A stretch of 64,000 nt of DNA from Acanthosepion pharaonis (Eukaryota > Mollusca > Cephalopoda > Sepiida > Sepiidae). A program made the translations under genes and the position numbers. The stretch spans positions 2,117,501 through 2,181,500 of the forward strand of contig CAHIKZ030005408.1 in NCBI GenBank assembly GCA_903632075.3, given 5' to 3'. This document shows positions 1 through 12,126 of this stretch, one piece after another; the stretch's first letter is position 1, and every line of letters starts with the position of its first letter. Below the pieces are notes generated by a model. That model was given only the letters and a program-made list of their open reading frames with translations, did no database searches and had not been told where the DNA came from.

Positions 1-163
1 AATTGTGTTTTTCCAATTTTTGGCGCTGTTAGAACCACCGCAAGGTAATTTTATGTAGTCCTGTGAAGTTTTGTTGAAATCGGTTGAAAAATGTAGGAAA
101 TCCAATCCAATATATAAACGTACAGACACACACACACAATCTGCGTTTTATAATAAGTAAGAT
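1..163 (+). repeat. 3' end of a dispersed repeat (copy A)
   Basis: The window opens inside a repeat whose 3' part recurs at 10111-10284 and 35800-35983. Shared landmarks are TTTGGCGCTGTTAGAACCAC, GAAATCGGTTGAAAAATGTAGG, a short (CA)n run and a terminus reading TTTTATAATAAGTA. The fixed 3' terminus with a variable (CA)n run just before it marks a mobile-element end. I cannot name the family. The short reading frames here are repeat shadows. Confidence 0.7.
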
Positions 164-699
164 AAAGATAATACAATACATATAAAGATTTATATAATAA
201 ATATCACATTGTACTTGGTTCACATTTTTGTAATCTTGTAAATAAACATTGCTGATGGAGTGAAGCTAGTATAAAATAATAGTGGTGTCAATGCAAAAAC
301 CATCCTTTTGACACACTGTTTTTTGGGTTTTTTTGTGGGCATGAAAGTTAAATTTTACCAAACATTATCATCCCCCATGCCCTGCAGTATCATTAATTTT
401 TCCAATAGATATTGACTCTGCTCTCGATTTAGATGTACGAGGAAATGACAATTTTGCACTTCGCTCTATTGGACTCTTGTGATGACATAGTAGAAATATA
501 AATTTTAAATTTGACAAATAATTTACATTTAAAGTCCAGAAAAATATTAAAACAAAAAAATATGCACCAACAAAGTTTTTTTTTTTTTTTTTTTCAGTAA
601 TTTAATACAAGTGCAAAATTATTCAAATATTGGTATATTTTTAAGGCATGAGTAAACTAGTGTGTGTATGCATATAATTTGTATACTACTCTACTTAGG

Positions 700-930
700 A
701 TATGGATGATCATAGCTCTTCACAAGTTCTTGTCTTTTGATGTTTTAAGTGATTCTAGCTATTTGTTTTTATGACCATTGTTCTTCCATCCATTTCCTGA
801 AACTTGTCAAATAGATTACTCACCGTTTTCTCTTCCCTTGCCTTCAATGTGCCCTCTGAGTTTTAAGTTCTCCAAGTCTATTTCCTCATTACCTATGGCA
901 AAGATTTCAGCTGTCATGGCTTCCTATTCT
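700..930 (-). pseudogene. Decayed reverse transcriptase C-terminal tail
   Basis: On the minus strand, around 890-830, the frame gives LENLKLRGHIEGK followed by basic residues. After one frame change comes a segment like NLFDKFQEMDGRTM. This pattern is the C-terminal tail often seen in LINE endonuclease/reverse transcriptase polyproteins of invertebrates. Stops and at least one frameshift break it. No catalytic domain is present, so it is a 5'-truncated relic. Confidence 0.4.
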
Positions 931-1049
931 ATCTAAATCTTTCTCATCCATCACATGCTCGTTGTATTTTTTTTTGTATTTTTTTTCTTTGCCTTCATTA
1001 TTAGAACCACAAATCTCTTTTGCTCCCAGTCTCTTTTTCAGCTGTGAGA

Positions 1050-1470
1050 AAAATGTCCAGAATTTACTGCCATATAAAGGTAAAATTAACCATTTCCTTA
1101 TAAGGAAACATTTGAGATTTATTGACTGAGCATCCAGTATGTTGTCAGTTAAAATTTATAAAATCTTTCTCTTATTACCAAATTGCTTCATAGTCAAACA
1201 AAAATACAGTGAATAATTTTTAAATAATTTTTTTTTAATCTGACATTATTTCATATTGTTACAAATATTATTTTTAGTTAGTAAATGTACTTGAGCTCAC
1301 ATCACTGCCATTTTAAATAATGAAATTAATGCCAACAAGCCTAGTGAATGAAAAGTCCTAACATAAAAAATATACTTTCCAATGGGAATGGAAGCTTTAT
1401 TCCTTTTTTTCCATCAGGGAAACCACTCCTTTAGTCAAAGTGTGCCCTACCAATTAGGCTACAGGAAACC
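1050..1470 (-). repeat. tRNA-derived SINE-like repeat
   Basis: Read on the minus strand, 1467-1410 has an A-box-like TAGCCTAATTGGTAGGGCAC. Farther in is a body containing the palindrome TTCCTTATAAGGAA, at about 1094-1107. A related body with the same palindrome and AATTTATAAAATCTT lies in the other orientation near 26900-26990. I take both as copies of one old SINE family. Confidence 0.4.
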
Positions 1471-1719
1471 ATAATGAAGCAAAGTTTCTCTGATAGAAAA
1501 AGGGAATAGATGTTCAATTATTGTCAGGAAGCATATTTTTAAATAGTAAGTACTTCTTAGTTTCTAGGCTGGTTGTGATTAATTTGATGACGTTTCCTCC
1601 TAGCATTGTATATGAAATAATTAGGATATTGGAGGAGATTAAAAATATTTTCAATGTATTTCTCTTTATCATGTAAATAATGAGTACTACAAATTCTAAT
1701 TGCTCTGAAATATAAGCTA

Positions 1720-1721
<2 letters not shown>

Positions 1722-1766
<45 letters not shown>
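1722..1766. repeat. (TA)n(CA)n microsatellite
   Basis: A simple TA run passes into a short CA run. The 83-residue frame on the minus strand that begins in it is an artefact of the repeat. Confidence 0.95.
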
Positions 1767-2800
1767 TAAAAACCTGTGTATCACGTGACTTTCGAAGACC
1801 TTATTTTTTAATTTTAAGGGGGTCACATCATACACGAGATATAAAGTTGCCATTAGCCAGACTATATATTCATTTACTGTAGCCAAAAAATACAGCTGTA
1901 TTTAAAATAAACATTGCACAAGTATATATTTTAGGATATTATACCGAAAACACGTAAAAATCAGTACACGATTGCAATTGTGTTTCAATGTGTAACAATG
2001 CATCTCATCAGATTACTGGTAAGATAAAATGGTATAATTTCATGGATATCATTATTTTATACAGCAATTAGCCATCTTATTTCTTTTTCTCTTTTAATGT
2101 TAATTTGATTTTCTTGATAGCTTTGGATCACTATTATCAGAGAGAGTATAGATATTGAAAACACACACTCACAAACACTATTAGTAATCTTTTCACTTCT
2201 TTAACTTTTCTAATTTTATTGTCAACCTTTGGAACAAACAAAAAAAAATTATATCTTTATTCTCAGTGTGAGCATGAACAGAGATCTCAAATTTTTAAGT
2301 TGTAAATTGAAGTTGAAATTGCTTTTCTGTTCCATTAATAGCATTTTAATGATATTGCCTGAACAAATATTGCCCTATAATGTGCCATTTTTGCTGCATT
2401 GAACATAACAAATATAAATCAAATCCTTATAATAGACATGAGAAACATGAATGCATAAAAGAGCAGAGTAAAAGAAAAAGTTTGGCTAATACATTAGCAC
2501 ATAATGACACACCCCAACAGTTACAAGTGACATATCTCATGAAGAGAGATTACTTATCAACATAGTAACAGCCAGTCACCAAACCAATCCTTCATTAATT
2601 TGAATTTCACTACAAAATGAATACAAAATCCAAATGTCATAAAGTTAGTAAATGTTTTCTCACCACACATTTTCAGAAATAATCTATTTTGTATAGTAAA
2701 AGTTTCCTTCAAATAAGGAGTGGGTATCTTTTTCGTTACGCATCTGTAAAAACCACTTAAACTAAAGAATTGCCATTTTTTTTTTATCTTTCCTTTTCAG
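1767..2800. other. No gene seen
   Basis: AT-rich sequence with short A/T runs. A 61-codon frame at 2380-2565 has no family resemblance and no splice context. The stretch could be intron if the exon at 2801 is real. Confidence 0.5.
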
Positions 2801-2936
2801 CTGTGAGCAAACCATCAGTTTCCAGAAGAAAATCCAGGTGAAAAGTGAAAAACTCCTCTCTTTTTTTGATGTAAAAAAAGAAAAGAAGAACTCAACATTT
2901 AAGGCAGCATCAGGAAAGAAAAAAAAACACTTTTGA
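2801..2936 (+). CDS. Possible terminal coding exon of an unknown gene
   Basis: A strong acceptor (pyrimidine tract ending TTTCCTTTTCAG) is followed by a frame open for 45 codons after one leading base, ending in TGA. AATAAA lies 67 bases past the stop (3003-3008). The peptide is lysine-rich and holds SEKLLSFFDV, which resembles a PCNA-binding (PIP) box with Ser in place of Gln, followed by a basic tail. PIP boxes with basic tails occur at the C-termini of replication and repair proteins such as RNase H2 subunit B. That parallel is only suggestive. No upstream exon could be found in the window, and a second frame with a donor at the internal CAG/GTGAAA is possible. Confidence 0.3.
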
Positions 2937-3239
2937 GGTCCTCTTGAACAAGTTTAGGTCATTTATTATTTTAGCTTGAGAGAGGGGACTTTCAGATACA
3001 ACAATAAAAAAAAAAAAAAGTACATATATATATATATGTAAGATTGGGTTTTGAAAAAATTCCTGACCAACCCAAAATATATTTGGTCAGATTTTAGAAA
3101 GTGGGTTAGGCTAAACACTTTTCAGCATTCCTTTTTTTTCTCCCATTTTATTTCTTCACAACCCTCAGTTGACAAGGCCTACAAGTCTTGTGGGTTGAAA
3201 TAGCTATTTGAATGAGGTCATTTTGAATTTCTATCCTAT

Positions 3240-3240
<1 letters not shown>

Positions 3241-3312
<72 letters not shown>
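3241..3312. repeat. (TA)n(TG)n microsatellite
   Basis: A short TA run leads into about 30 TG units. It is followed at 3394-3416 by a run of about 23 A. Confidence 0.95.
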
Positions 3313-3314
<2 letters not shown>

Positions 3315-3957
3315 ATGCAAAGTTAGCTCACTTTTACAATGAATAAATCTTTAACTGTTTTTGAAATGTTAAGAAATTCACCAAATCAACAATAAAAAAA
3401 AAAAAAAAAAAAAAAATTGCAGAGTTGTACAATGTGATCAGAAATAATTGTTTTTTAAAAAAGACTTTTTTCACATTTCTCTAAATTAAACACCCCAAAA
3501 TGATGTAAATAAAAATATTTTTATTTAATTTTATAAAAGTTATTTGGGAGTTTTGTTTGCTATGTAAATTAATTGTAAATTACCCCACCATCACAGAAGA
3601 CAAATAAATTATGCCCATACAATATGAATTCTTAAAATTATTTTTTTTAATTTGTAATAGAGTTCTTAATTGCTAGAAATATATGAAAAAAGAACTCCAT
3701 AATGTCAACATTTTTTTTAAGAAATCATTTGGTATAAGCATATTTTATTTTGGCTTCCATAGAGAGAGAAATTTAAAATGAATGAATTTGCATAGCAAAC
3801 TAGGACCCCCTGTGAACTTTTATAAAATTTAATAATAATAAAATGATTTTTTCTTTTATATTCATGACCTGGAGTGCTTGTGAAAAAAAAGAAAAGAAAA
3901 GTGATTGTTTCTGATTGTATGTAAACACGCCAATTTTTTTTTCCGGCATTAAAAATA

Positions 3958-4722
3958 CTGGTCCACTCATAAAAAGTAGTAAAATTTTGGCGGGGTAGTA
4001 ATTTTTGTAGATTAGCATTCTTTAGATTTCGAAAAATATTAATTTGTTATTGATTTAAAAGTGAGGGGGTCCTGTTTTGTTTATTGACACAATATCAAAT
4101 CGATCCATGAATTTTACAGAATTGTTGGCCTTTTTTAATTCACCTAGCTGTTTAATTTTATAAAAGTCAAGTTTGAAATTTTGCTATCATCATTGATATT
4201 TAATTTGCATATATTTTTTTTAATCATCTGATTTTTTAACCTTTTAATTTTTTGTAACACGATTTTTAAGTTAAACTTTTATTTTTTGTATGGGATTTTT
4301 TCAGAAGCACATACAGAAACATTTGGTTTAAAAATTTATTTTAAATTAAGAAGAAGAATAAAAAATGGATACATACGGCGGTACATTTGTATTCTTTAAT
4401 TAAAATTGAATATAGATCCGTTTGTTAAAAATAAATTTTCTTGAAATCCTCCGTGTCAAAAATAAATCAGATTACGTACCCCAAAAAAACAATTATTAAG
4501 TCCAATAACTCTGTTAAAACTAAAAGTCAAGGATCGATTTGACACTCAGTGTAAACTAAACAGAACCCCCCTCTTCTAAATCGATAACAAATAAATATTT
4601 TACGATTCTGAAAACTGAAAACAAAAAAGTGTCACAGTCTAAAGAAGAAACTAAATGCTAACCTACAAAAAGTATCCCCCCCCCCCGAAAAAAAAATTCC
4701 CTATTTTTTATAAGTGGACCAG
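3958..4722. mobile_element. Long imperfect inverted repeat (fold-back element)
   Basis: The left arm begins CTGGTCCACTCATAAAAAG at 3958. It is matched in reverse by CTGGTCCACTTATAAAAAA on the minus strand ending at 4722. The arms stay aligned through TGTAGATTAGCATT, TTTGTTATTGATTTA and CAAATCGATCCATGA, to about 4120 on the left and 4526 on the right. No transposase is visible between the arms. It looks like an old non-autonomous DNA transposon with long arms. Confidence 0.55.
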
Positions 4723-6780
4723 CCTATTTAAGTAGTGCGGATTTGTTTGTTTTTTTTTACTAAAGAAAGTAGGACTTACTGTAGTGAGTTAAAGCTATGC
4801 AGGGAAATCGTGGTTTCAGCCTATCAAATTTCAAACAAAAGCAAGGAAAAAAAAAAAAGCTTTCTAGTTTAGTTTGACGCAAGTAGTGTACACTGTAAAG
4901 GAAAATACAGAAATCCCGAGAAATTACATTTGTATTGTTAACCAAGGTTGTGGGTTGCCGTGGAGGAGCGAGGGGGGGGTCTTGTAGCATTTTTTATTTT
5001 ATTTACAATAAACAAATCACAGAATCAAACCTGATCATCTTACCTGCCACCCGCGGGTCCACCTCCTGTCAGTTCAGTAGGTTTTACTTTTTATTCACGG
5101 TGAATGCACACAGCAAACTGCAAACTACATTTGGCACGTTAAACAACAGAACTGTTCAAGTGTTTTATTTTTCTCGCTTACTCCTAAACTACACTACTCG
5201 TTTCGATAAAAGAAAAAAAAACAAATCAAAATAGTTTCAGATGAGCAAACCCTAACCCAGCTTACAAAAATTTATGGGCCTGTTTCCTACGAGATTAACC
5301 AACAATTTTTTTTTAATAAATTTAAAAAAATCATTATCACTTTTCTTTCTAGTTCATTTATTTACACTACACAGAAATACATCGGGGTTTTTTAAATGGT
5401 GCAATACCTCACAGGGAAAGTCTTTAAAAAAATACTTAGCGTCCTCAAAATAGGAAATACCGAGGAAACGTGAGATTTTTTTTCCCCTAGGGTCTACCAT
5501 TTTCGAAAGGGCGTGTGATTAAAATAAAAACAGTAAAAAAAATTACGCATTTTCAGAGATAAGAAAACAAACGTTAAAATTTAAAATATGTATTTTGTTT
5601 TTAAGAAATCTATTTTTTTAGGATCAAAAAGTCAATGCTATTGTGCTTTCACTTTTTCTTGAGAAAGAAAACCGAAAAAACCTTTTTTAGGGTAACAAAT
5701 AAAAAAAAAATAGCGTTAAATGATTGTGCTTCATTCAAGTAGTAGCAGTAAATAAATTTTGTATTTAGAAAACAAATGCTACACTTACTTCTTTCCGGTG
5801 TTCTCGCTGTTTTCTACCCAATTTTTCGTAATTAACACCTCCCGTGGTCCCTGTTTGTCTCTCGTTCGTTCGTTATATCCGAATAAAAACACTAATTAAT
5901 CGATAATCAATCTTAAGAATTTTTATCGACCTCAACAATGCAAGCCTCAAGTGTTCTCGTCAGCCATTGAACGATAGTGAAACTAACACACCCTGACCAA
6001 CCCGCTTATTTTAAATGGACTCATCTGTTGTATTAGATAAGCAGAAACTGGAAGATTCCAAGCAGGCAGTAGCCTTATTATTTGTTTTACTTTGATTTAA
6101 TGCTTTAATAAAGTTAGTAAAAAAAGAAAAAGATGGAATATAATTTGCGCAGTAATTCTAAATTATTCTTTCAGGCTTTTTATTCAAGTTTAAATAACAT
6201 ATATGAATACATTTTCGTTTTTTGTTATTTTTTAACAAGTGGGTGAAAAAGGAATTTAGTACAATTCTCTTGGGTTGCATTGAATTCCAAACATATTTTC
6301 TTTTCATCAAAGCATGAAAAAAGACTCTTTTTTAAATATTTTAATGTAATGGCTTGATGAAAGAAAATAGGTTGGAAGAAAACAAAAGAAAAAAATCAAA
6401 CTTAAATATTGTATCTTTTATTTTAATTAATTAGGAAAAGCATAAAACATGCACCTATAACACCGATCTTCCGGCGAGCTACTCTCCCGCTCCTCTTTTT
6501 AACCAGACAAAATTATGCAAGCATTTTAATTTCATTCGATTGCCAGACGAATTCTTCGAGCGGTTACAGCGGTCGTTTGTGGTGCTCGATCACTTAACTA
6601 TCGCTAACAAAAATAGAGATACCAGATGTGTAATTAGTGGTAAGAGATTTAAGCTGATTGAGCATATATCGTCTGCTTTTCTGAAAGAAAACAGACACTG
6701 TTTTAAGCTCTAGCTTAAAAAAAACATTGAATTTCACAAATATATTTTGCGTCCTTCCGATTTGTGGAAAAATAGCGGTG
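4723..6780. other. No gene seen
   Basis: Mostly AT-rich, with poly-C (4676-4686) and poly-G (4972-4979) runs. The frames at 4760-4990 (-) and 4935-5234 (+) overlap on opposite strands and resemble nothing known. A slightly GC-richer patch at 5780-6000 could be an old element or regulatory, but I see no exon. Confidence 0.5.
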
Positions 6781-6784
6781 TGTG

Positions 6785-7110
6785 ATTTATTTATGCACCA
6801 ATCAGAGGGCTTCGCTCCAAGCCCCGAGACACAATCTGGGACCGATCTTGGTGTATAAAAGAAAGGAACTGAATTGAATTGGACAGAGGAAGCGGGGACG
6901 GGCTCAGGACGCCCAACGTTAAAAACTGGCATTGTGCCACATCCTGCCTTGTGGGGAGGTTGGTAAATAGGGAAGAAGAGGGGGCAGTAGACAGCTGCTC
7001 GACCCCGTCTATGCGGGGTCTACGGGGAATTTTTGCCCGAGCGTACGCGCTCAGAAAGTCCCACGTTAAAAACCGGCCTTGTACCACATCCCGCCTTGTG
7101 GGGAGGTCTC
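6785..7110. repeat. GC-richer dispersed repeat with an internal direct repeat
   Basis: Two direct copies of a 44-base unit, CGTTAAAAACTGGCATTGTG at 6917 and CGTTAAAAACCGGCCTTGTA at 7063, lie 146 bases apart and both end GCCTTGTGGGGAGGT. A degenerate third copy is near 19406-19450. The segment at 6829-6880 recurs inverted near 11255-11305 (AATTCAATTCCTGG ... CACCAAGAT). This is a repeat family, so the overlapping reading frames at 6594-7202 on both strands are not genes. Confidence 0.6.
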
Positions 7111-7384
7111 AGGTAAATGCCAAGGAAAAAGAGACAAGAGACAACAAGGAGAGGCAGGTCAATCCCATTCAGGTGTCTACCTAAGCTGCTGATTGAATCC
7201 AAGTCATGCTGGTCAATTTGATAGCGCCAGGCGAGGACTGAAAGAAAATCAAATCCGCTCCCTCATCTAAGTAAATTTCATCGACTGGTGTGAAACCCTT
7301 TCTTCACTGTTATCAAGAAAGGTCTCTACGGACATTATGCACCTACTACTTGAAAAGCGTTCAGAAAAGTGCTAGTATAGCGGT

Positions 7385-8480
7385 TGTTATGTTTTTCACA
7401 TCCACATACACTCCAAGTTATTTTATTCGCCTCCGATTGGCTAATAAATTACTACTACTTTTGTATAGAACAACTTAGCCATCGCAGTCGTTCCTTTGAA
7501 TCTATTGGTTCTGAGCATACTTACCTATTCTGTTTAGTACGTGTCTAGTGAATGGTTAATTTTTAACCAATCACATATTTTTAATGTAAGATCAAGTTTT
7601 CCTGTGGTTCCGTGGGAGCCTACCTCTTTTCCTTAAATAGGGATCTTTTCGCAAGTCGCCAGTAAGATCCGAGCCGTCAACACAAATCCACGATCTTGCT
7701 CATCACACTTTAACATACACACAGACACAGAATTTCGTAACTACAAACTTACATTTTCTCTCTGTAACTTTCACCAAGCACAATCAACCAGAACTTTGTT
7801 GATTCAAACCAGTTTATTCACAACACATTTCAAGTAATTGTATTTTTGGTGTTATTCATTCTTCACATGCAAACGTTGCTCTAACAATTATTTCGGAACA
7901 TTTATCTCATAAGAGAACTTTCTTCAAATGGTTGATTACACTCAGTCTACAGTCAAAGGAAAAGAACTTCCTTCTCTTTAATCTACATTGTGAATACGAT
8001 TCTATTTCATGCTTGTTGTTGTATTTTATTCAATACATATTTGTTGGTTAACAAATTGGAGTTGTTGTTATTATTACTTGAATCCTGTACGTGGAAGTAT
8101 CATTTATATAAATAGTAGTAGTACCTATATATTTGGTGTTTCTGTTACATTTAGTGAATCGAATCGACGCTATATTTGGTACTTATACTACTCTACCTTT
8201 CCCTTTTTCTATATTTGTTATTATAATGTTGTTGACTTTCTGGGGACTTCACACAGCATAGTTTATTTTCATTGTAAAACAGCATACATTGTTTTCAGTA
8301 TACCCTTTATTGTAATTGGTATAATTTTATATACTTTATTGTAAAAAAGGTATATTCTTTTGCACTATATTCTCTTATTTGTACATACATGTTATTGGCC
8401 ATTATTGGCACACAAAGCACTTAATTCGTGTAATTACTTTCATTTTGTGTGTTCAATAAATTTAACGTATCTCTTGTTTT
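7385..8480 (+). mobile_element. LTR-like promoter block
   Basis: Three CCAAT-type boxes in either orientation (GATTGG about 7435, ATTGG about 7505, ACCAATC about 7568) precede a TATA-like TTAAATAGGG at about 7634. A long leader follows, then AATAAA near 8456. That order (CCAAT, TATA, leader, poly-A signal) fits an LTR or an old promoter. No clear TG/CA ends or target duplication were found. The 111-codon frame at 8009-8344 is Tyr/Ile/Phe-rich and looks like noise. Confidence 0.3.
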
Positions 8481-8649
8481 TAAACTCGGGTCGCGTTGTC
8501 TGTCTTTGTCGTGTGCTTTGGCCTTGTCCTTATCAACGTTATCACAAACATTTATTTGTACTACGATACACTTTTTTCGTAGTTTTTTTTTTTTTTTTTT
8601 TTTACTTATAAAAAATCCCATAGTGGGTCAGAGGTGCATTATTGAATTG

Positions 8650-8730
8650 TTATTATGTAGCTTCTGTTATCCGGACAAACCGATAAATCGGTATGGGCCT
8701 GGGACCGAATATACCGGAATTAGTGTTGAC
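8650..8730. repeat. Possible pogo/Tigger-like fragment
   Basis: The stretch reads GTTATCCGGACAAACCGATA and then GACCGAATATACCGGAATTA. TTATCCGG-type words are common at the ends of pogo/Tigger elements. There is no full pair of inverted ends, so this is a weak call. Confidence 0.25.
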
Positions 8731-10284
8731 TAGCAGTAGAGCCCGGCGTTGTTCGGGGATGTAACAGTAAGAGATAGGGGAGGGGTTACGAATTGGTCAA
8801 ACCCAAACTCAAACAAAAACATTGTTTTCATTTCAATCGTTATGAGTCTGTTGCGGACTGGTGATTGTGTTTAAATTGATCAGAAGGAATTTCGAGGCCG
8901 TGTTCTACAACATTCGTCCACAACAATTATTTAGAACAAATACTTGGAACAAATCATGCAAATAAAGTTGAAAACAAGACAAAAGTTGAATGCATAACAA
9001 TAACATCAAATTATATACAATATAATATACTGTGGGTTTAAAATTTGATGGATAAATAGATTAGTGTATTTAATTGTGTATTGTGTTATTGCGAATGTTT
9101 GGGTGCGTTTGCAGGTATTGATTAGATTTGTTCACAGAATTAAACTGTTTGATCACGTACAAAAATGCTCGGTGTTGAGGTTGAATCGTCAGTGTATGTA
9201 CGTAAGTGTGTTTATACAAATATTCAAAGTGGTTCAAAGTTGCGTACCTTTATCTGCTTGAGAAAAATAGATTGTTAGTTAATGATACTTGTTATGTAGT
9301 GAGAAATATCACTTTGAAAGTATAGTAAGTGAAGTTTGAGAAATGTTCTAGAGAGAGATAGAGTGTGCCCGAAGGTTGCTGAGTCAGAGAATATTTTTAC
9401 GCGGCAAAGTCAGAGTTTTGACTGGCGTGGAGTTGATGGGCATCTCTCTAGGTGTGGAGGTCTGACTTTCTAAAGTTGGTAATTGTCTTTAACGTCTGGT
9501 CAGCAATGACTAAGACAGGAGTCGGTGAAGGTTACATCTTGGCACTTGGTAACTACTACTCGAAAATTCACACGTGTTCGGTTTTTATAATGGCTGAGTG
9601 GCTCCCAGCATATGAGCGGGAAAACAGATTGGTCGCGTGCAGGCGGTTTGATTGGTTGGAACTGACCAATCAGCAAGCCAAATTGGAGGTGATTGACCAA
9701 TGATTACTTGTTATATCGTATGAAAGTAGAATTTGGCTTACAAGATAGGAAAAGTGCATTTCCTGCAAAGAGGTAAGGCTGGTTGTGTTGTGGGAGATTC
9801 CACAAGTCTACCGATTGAATAGAATTTTATTAGAAACAATTGTCTTGTAAATGGAATTTTTAAAACATTCTGAATGTAAAAATAAAGTAAAAAGGTGTGC
9901 AAAACAAAAAGAAACACTACCTGCCAAAAAAGTGAAGTTTTGTTGAAATCGGTTGAAAAATGTAGGAAATCCGATCCCATATATAAACGAACACAGACAC
10001 ACACACACACAAACAACCTGGGTTTTATAAGTATAACTCGATATGAGTTGTCCCCCTTTCATTCTCGTGACAGCGATGCCTCTTAATCGGGTTTTCAAAT
10101 TGATTTCATGCAAAAACAATTGTGTTTTTCCAATATTTGGCGCTGTCAGAACCACTGCATGGAAATTTTACGTAGTCATGTGAAGTTTAGTTGAAATCGG
10201 TTGAAAAATGTAGGAAATCCAATCCAATATATAAACGAACACACACACACACACACACAACCTGGGTTTTATAATAAGTATGAT
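8730..10284 (+). mobile_element. Dispersed repeat (copy B), interrupted by a solo LTR
   Basis: The 5' end ACTAGCAGTAGAGCCCGGCG is shared with the copy at 35189. The body GAATTGGTCAAACCCAAAC ... CAATCGTTATGAGTCT runs to 8848 and resumes at about 9805 with ACCGATTGAATAGAATTTTA, exactly as in the uninterrupted copy (35389 onward). The 3' part is present twice in tandem, ending about 10030 and 10284. The family is unknown to me. Confidence 0.65.
8849..9804 (-). mobile_element. Solo LTR nested in a dispersed repeat
   Basis: The 956-bp insert begins TGTTGCGG and ends TTCCACA, giving TG...CA termini. AGTC flanks both sides (8845-8848 and 9805-9808) as a 4-bp target duplication. The uninterrupted copy at 35.3 kb gives the empty-site sequence. 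On the minus strand several CCAAT boxes (9620-9700) precede TATAAAA (about 9585-9592), the layout of an LTR promoter, so the element runs on the minus strand. No internal gag/pol remains, as expected after LTR-LTR recombination. The target size suits a Ty3/gypsy-type element, but the family is inferred. Confidence 0.7.
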
Positions 10285-10730
10285 TTACTAGTGTACAATA
10301 ATAGCCCAGTTTGGTTTAATCATTTTTCATTCAAGTGGTCCCTAGTGGAGTGCCGCCGACCCTACATCAAATAAAAATGCAATAAAGAAACAAGCAACTA
10401 TTTTAGTAATAAAAAGGAATAAAAACTTTAAAAGAAATGAAAAAATTACATAAATTGCTTGTGTGCCAAATGATGGCCAATGTATGTACAAATTATCACT
10501 GCAAATAAAATATGCCTCTTTTTACTCTTACAATAAAAATTACAATGCTGCATAAGGTTCTCAAAAAAGTTAAACAACATAAAAATAAATGAAGAAAGGG
10601 GAAACATTCTTCTCAGAACAATTTCCAAAGAATAGGTACAATGTTCGAAGCAAAGCAAAGTTCGTGGTAGCGGCGAAGAACAGAACAATCACACCAGCCG
10701 AAGAATTTTCCTTGATGTGGGAGCGACTTT
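10285..10730. other. No gene seen
   Basis: AT-rich unique or old repeat sequence. The 80-codon minus-strand frame at 10446-10688 shows no family features. Confidence 0.5.
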
Positions 10731-10732
10731 AA

Positions 10733-11190
10733 TGTTCTTTTCGATTCTCGTCTGGTGGTCGTCTTTTTTTCCTTGAACGGGCCGACCTGGGTTCATGCAG
10801 CAGCTGTTCATTGACTTCTCGGAGTTAGCTCCCCCTTAGCTCCTTAACCCTTCACAGGGGTCTCTCTCCTCTGGCTATAAATACTGGGTGATCCTTCGCC
10901 TCTTCTTCTTTCCCTCGGGCTTCGGCCTTATACCACCTCACAGATGTGAACGCTCACGGATACAGCGTTTCCCAAATGCTGGGAACACGCTAAGAACAAT
11001 ACACGTACGTACAAACATCCACCACAACACACACATATAATATTCACCACACGCACTCTGTCCATGTAACTTGTAACTTGTTATTAATACATATATTTGT
11101 TTACATGTATTTATCTGTCTTGTGTTTGTTTTTCCTTGTCTTCTTTGGACTTAATTAAAGTCCAACTTTCTCATGTAGTTGGACCGGCTA
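10733..11190 (+). mobile_element. LTR-like or promoter-like block with TATA box
   Basis: A GC-richer stretch contains GGCTATAAATACTGGG (about 10877-10892), a good TATA context. A pyrimidine-rich leader and a downstream (AC)-rich tract follow. Near the right side is a small hairpin, AGTCCAACT ... AGTTGGACC. It could be an LTR fragment. Ends and target duplication are not identifiable. Confidence 0.3.
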
Positions 11191-11309
11191 GCAGGAATTT
11201 CTACCCACGTGTGTTTTACATACTCATCGCCGACACGGTCCGCTACAGACTTCTCGAATTCAATTCCTGGTTTTCCTTTTATTCACCAAGATAGGCTCCA
11301 GATTTACTT

Positions 11310-11990
11310 CTCGAAATTTAGAGAGAAATCTTTTGAATGGTTCCGAATAAAAACCAAACCCAGATATTTTCACACAAATCGAAATGTACCAAAATGTTTT
11401 TGAAATTTAAAAGTTTAAGCAAGAGCCCAACACAAAGCATACAATGCACGCTCAAGCGGCTTAAATTTCTTACAGGGACTCACCTACTTTTCTTGCGAGG
11501 TGTGGTCTTTTTTCACTAAACACTTAGTAGTTTCTGGTACATTTCTCCCGAAAACCATATTCGGCGGACATCATGTGTATTTGGGTAAAAGAAAAAGAAA
11601 AAGAAAACATAGAATTTAAAACAAAGAACAATATATAAACACAAAGAAATTATATTAATGAATATACCATTGAAAGGAAAGGAAAAACATTAAAAACTTA
11701 GCTATTAAGAATGTGCTTGTTTGTGTGTATGCGTGATACATGAATATGTGAGCGTGTGTGAGAGTTCAATCGACCAGGGACACCTTTGTCTACGTCCTAC
11801 TACATTTTGGAGCAAGAGGGAAAAAAAGAGGAAATGGAATGAAATGTTTTTTTTATAAACAGCGCCACCTAATGGGCGTTTGGCGATGCCAGGTGAGGTA
11901 ACCCACAATCTGCACACTATCAGTTACCCAAGTAAAATGTGAGAGGACATTTTCAAAGCTAAATATCATAAGGACAAGGGTAATAAGTTC
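11310..11990. other. No gene seen
   Basis: AT-rich sequence with low-scoring short frames on both strands. No splice-bounded exon or repeat was recognised. Confidence 0.5.
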
Positions 11991-12003
11991 GCTGACTTAG
12001 GAG

Positions 12004-12126
12004 GATTTGGAATCATACGTGTTGCTATCCATTGAAAAGGAATTGTTAGATGAATTGGATGCAGAAGCAATTATTGGCAGATTCGAACAATTATCTAGTG
12101 AACACAGACGATTGCTCTTAATATAG
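12004..12126 (+). pseudogene. Possible hAT-type transposase C-terminal remnant
   Basis: Just after an in-frame TAG, about 40 codons stay open and give LLSIEKELLDELDAEAIIGR before TAG. The pattern (LLSIE, a short helix, LD.E.II) resembles the end of the C-terminal dimerization region of some hAT-family transposases. No upstream transposase domains can be read, so this is a weak match. Confidence 0.25.

Noticed and set aside
8009..8344. 111-codon frame that looks membrane-like
   Set aside because: Its hydrophobic make-up comes from AT-rich DNA. No start context, splice sites or family features.
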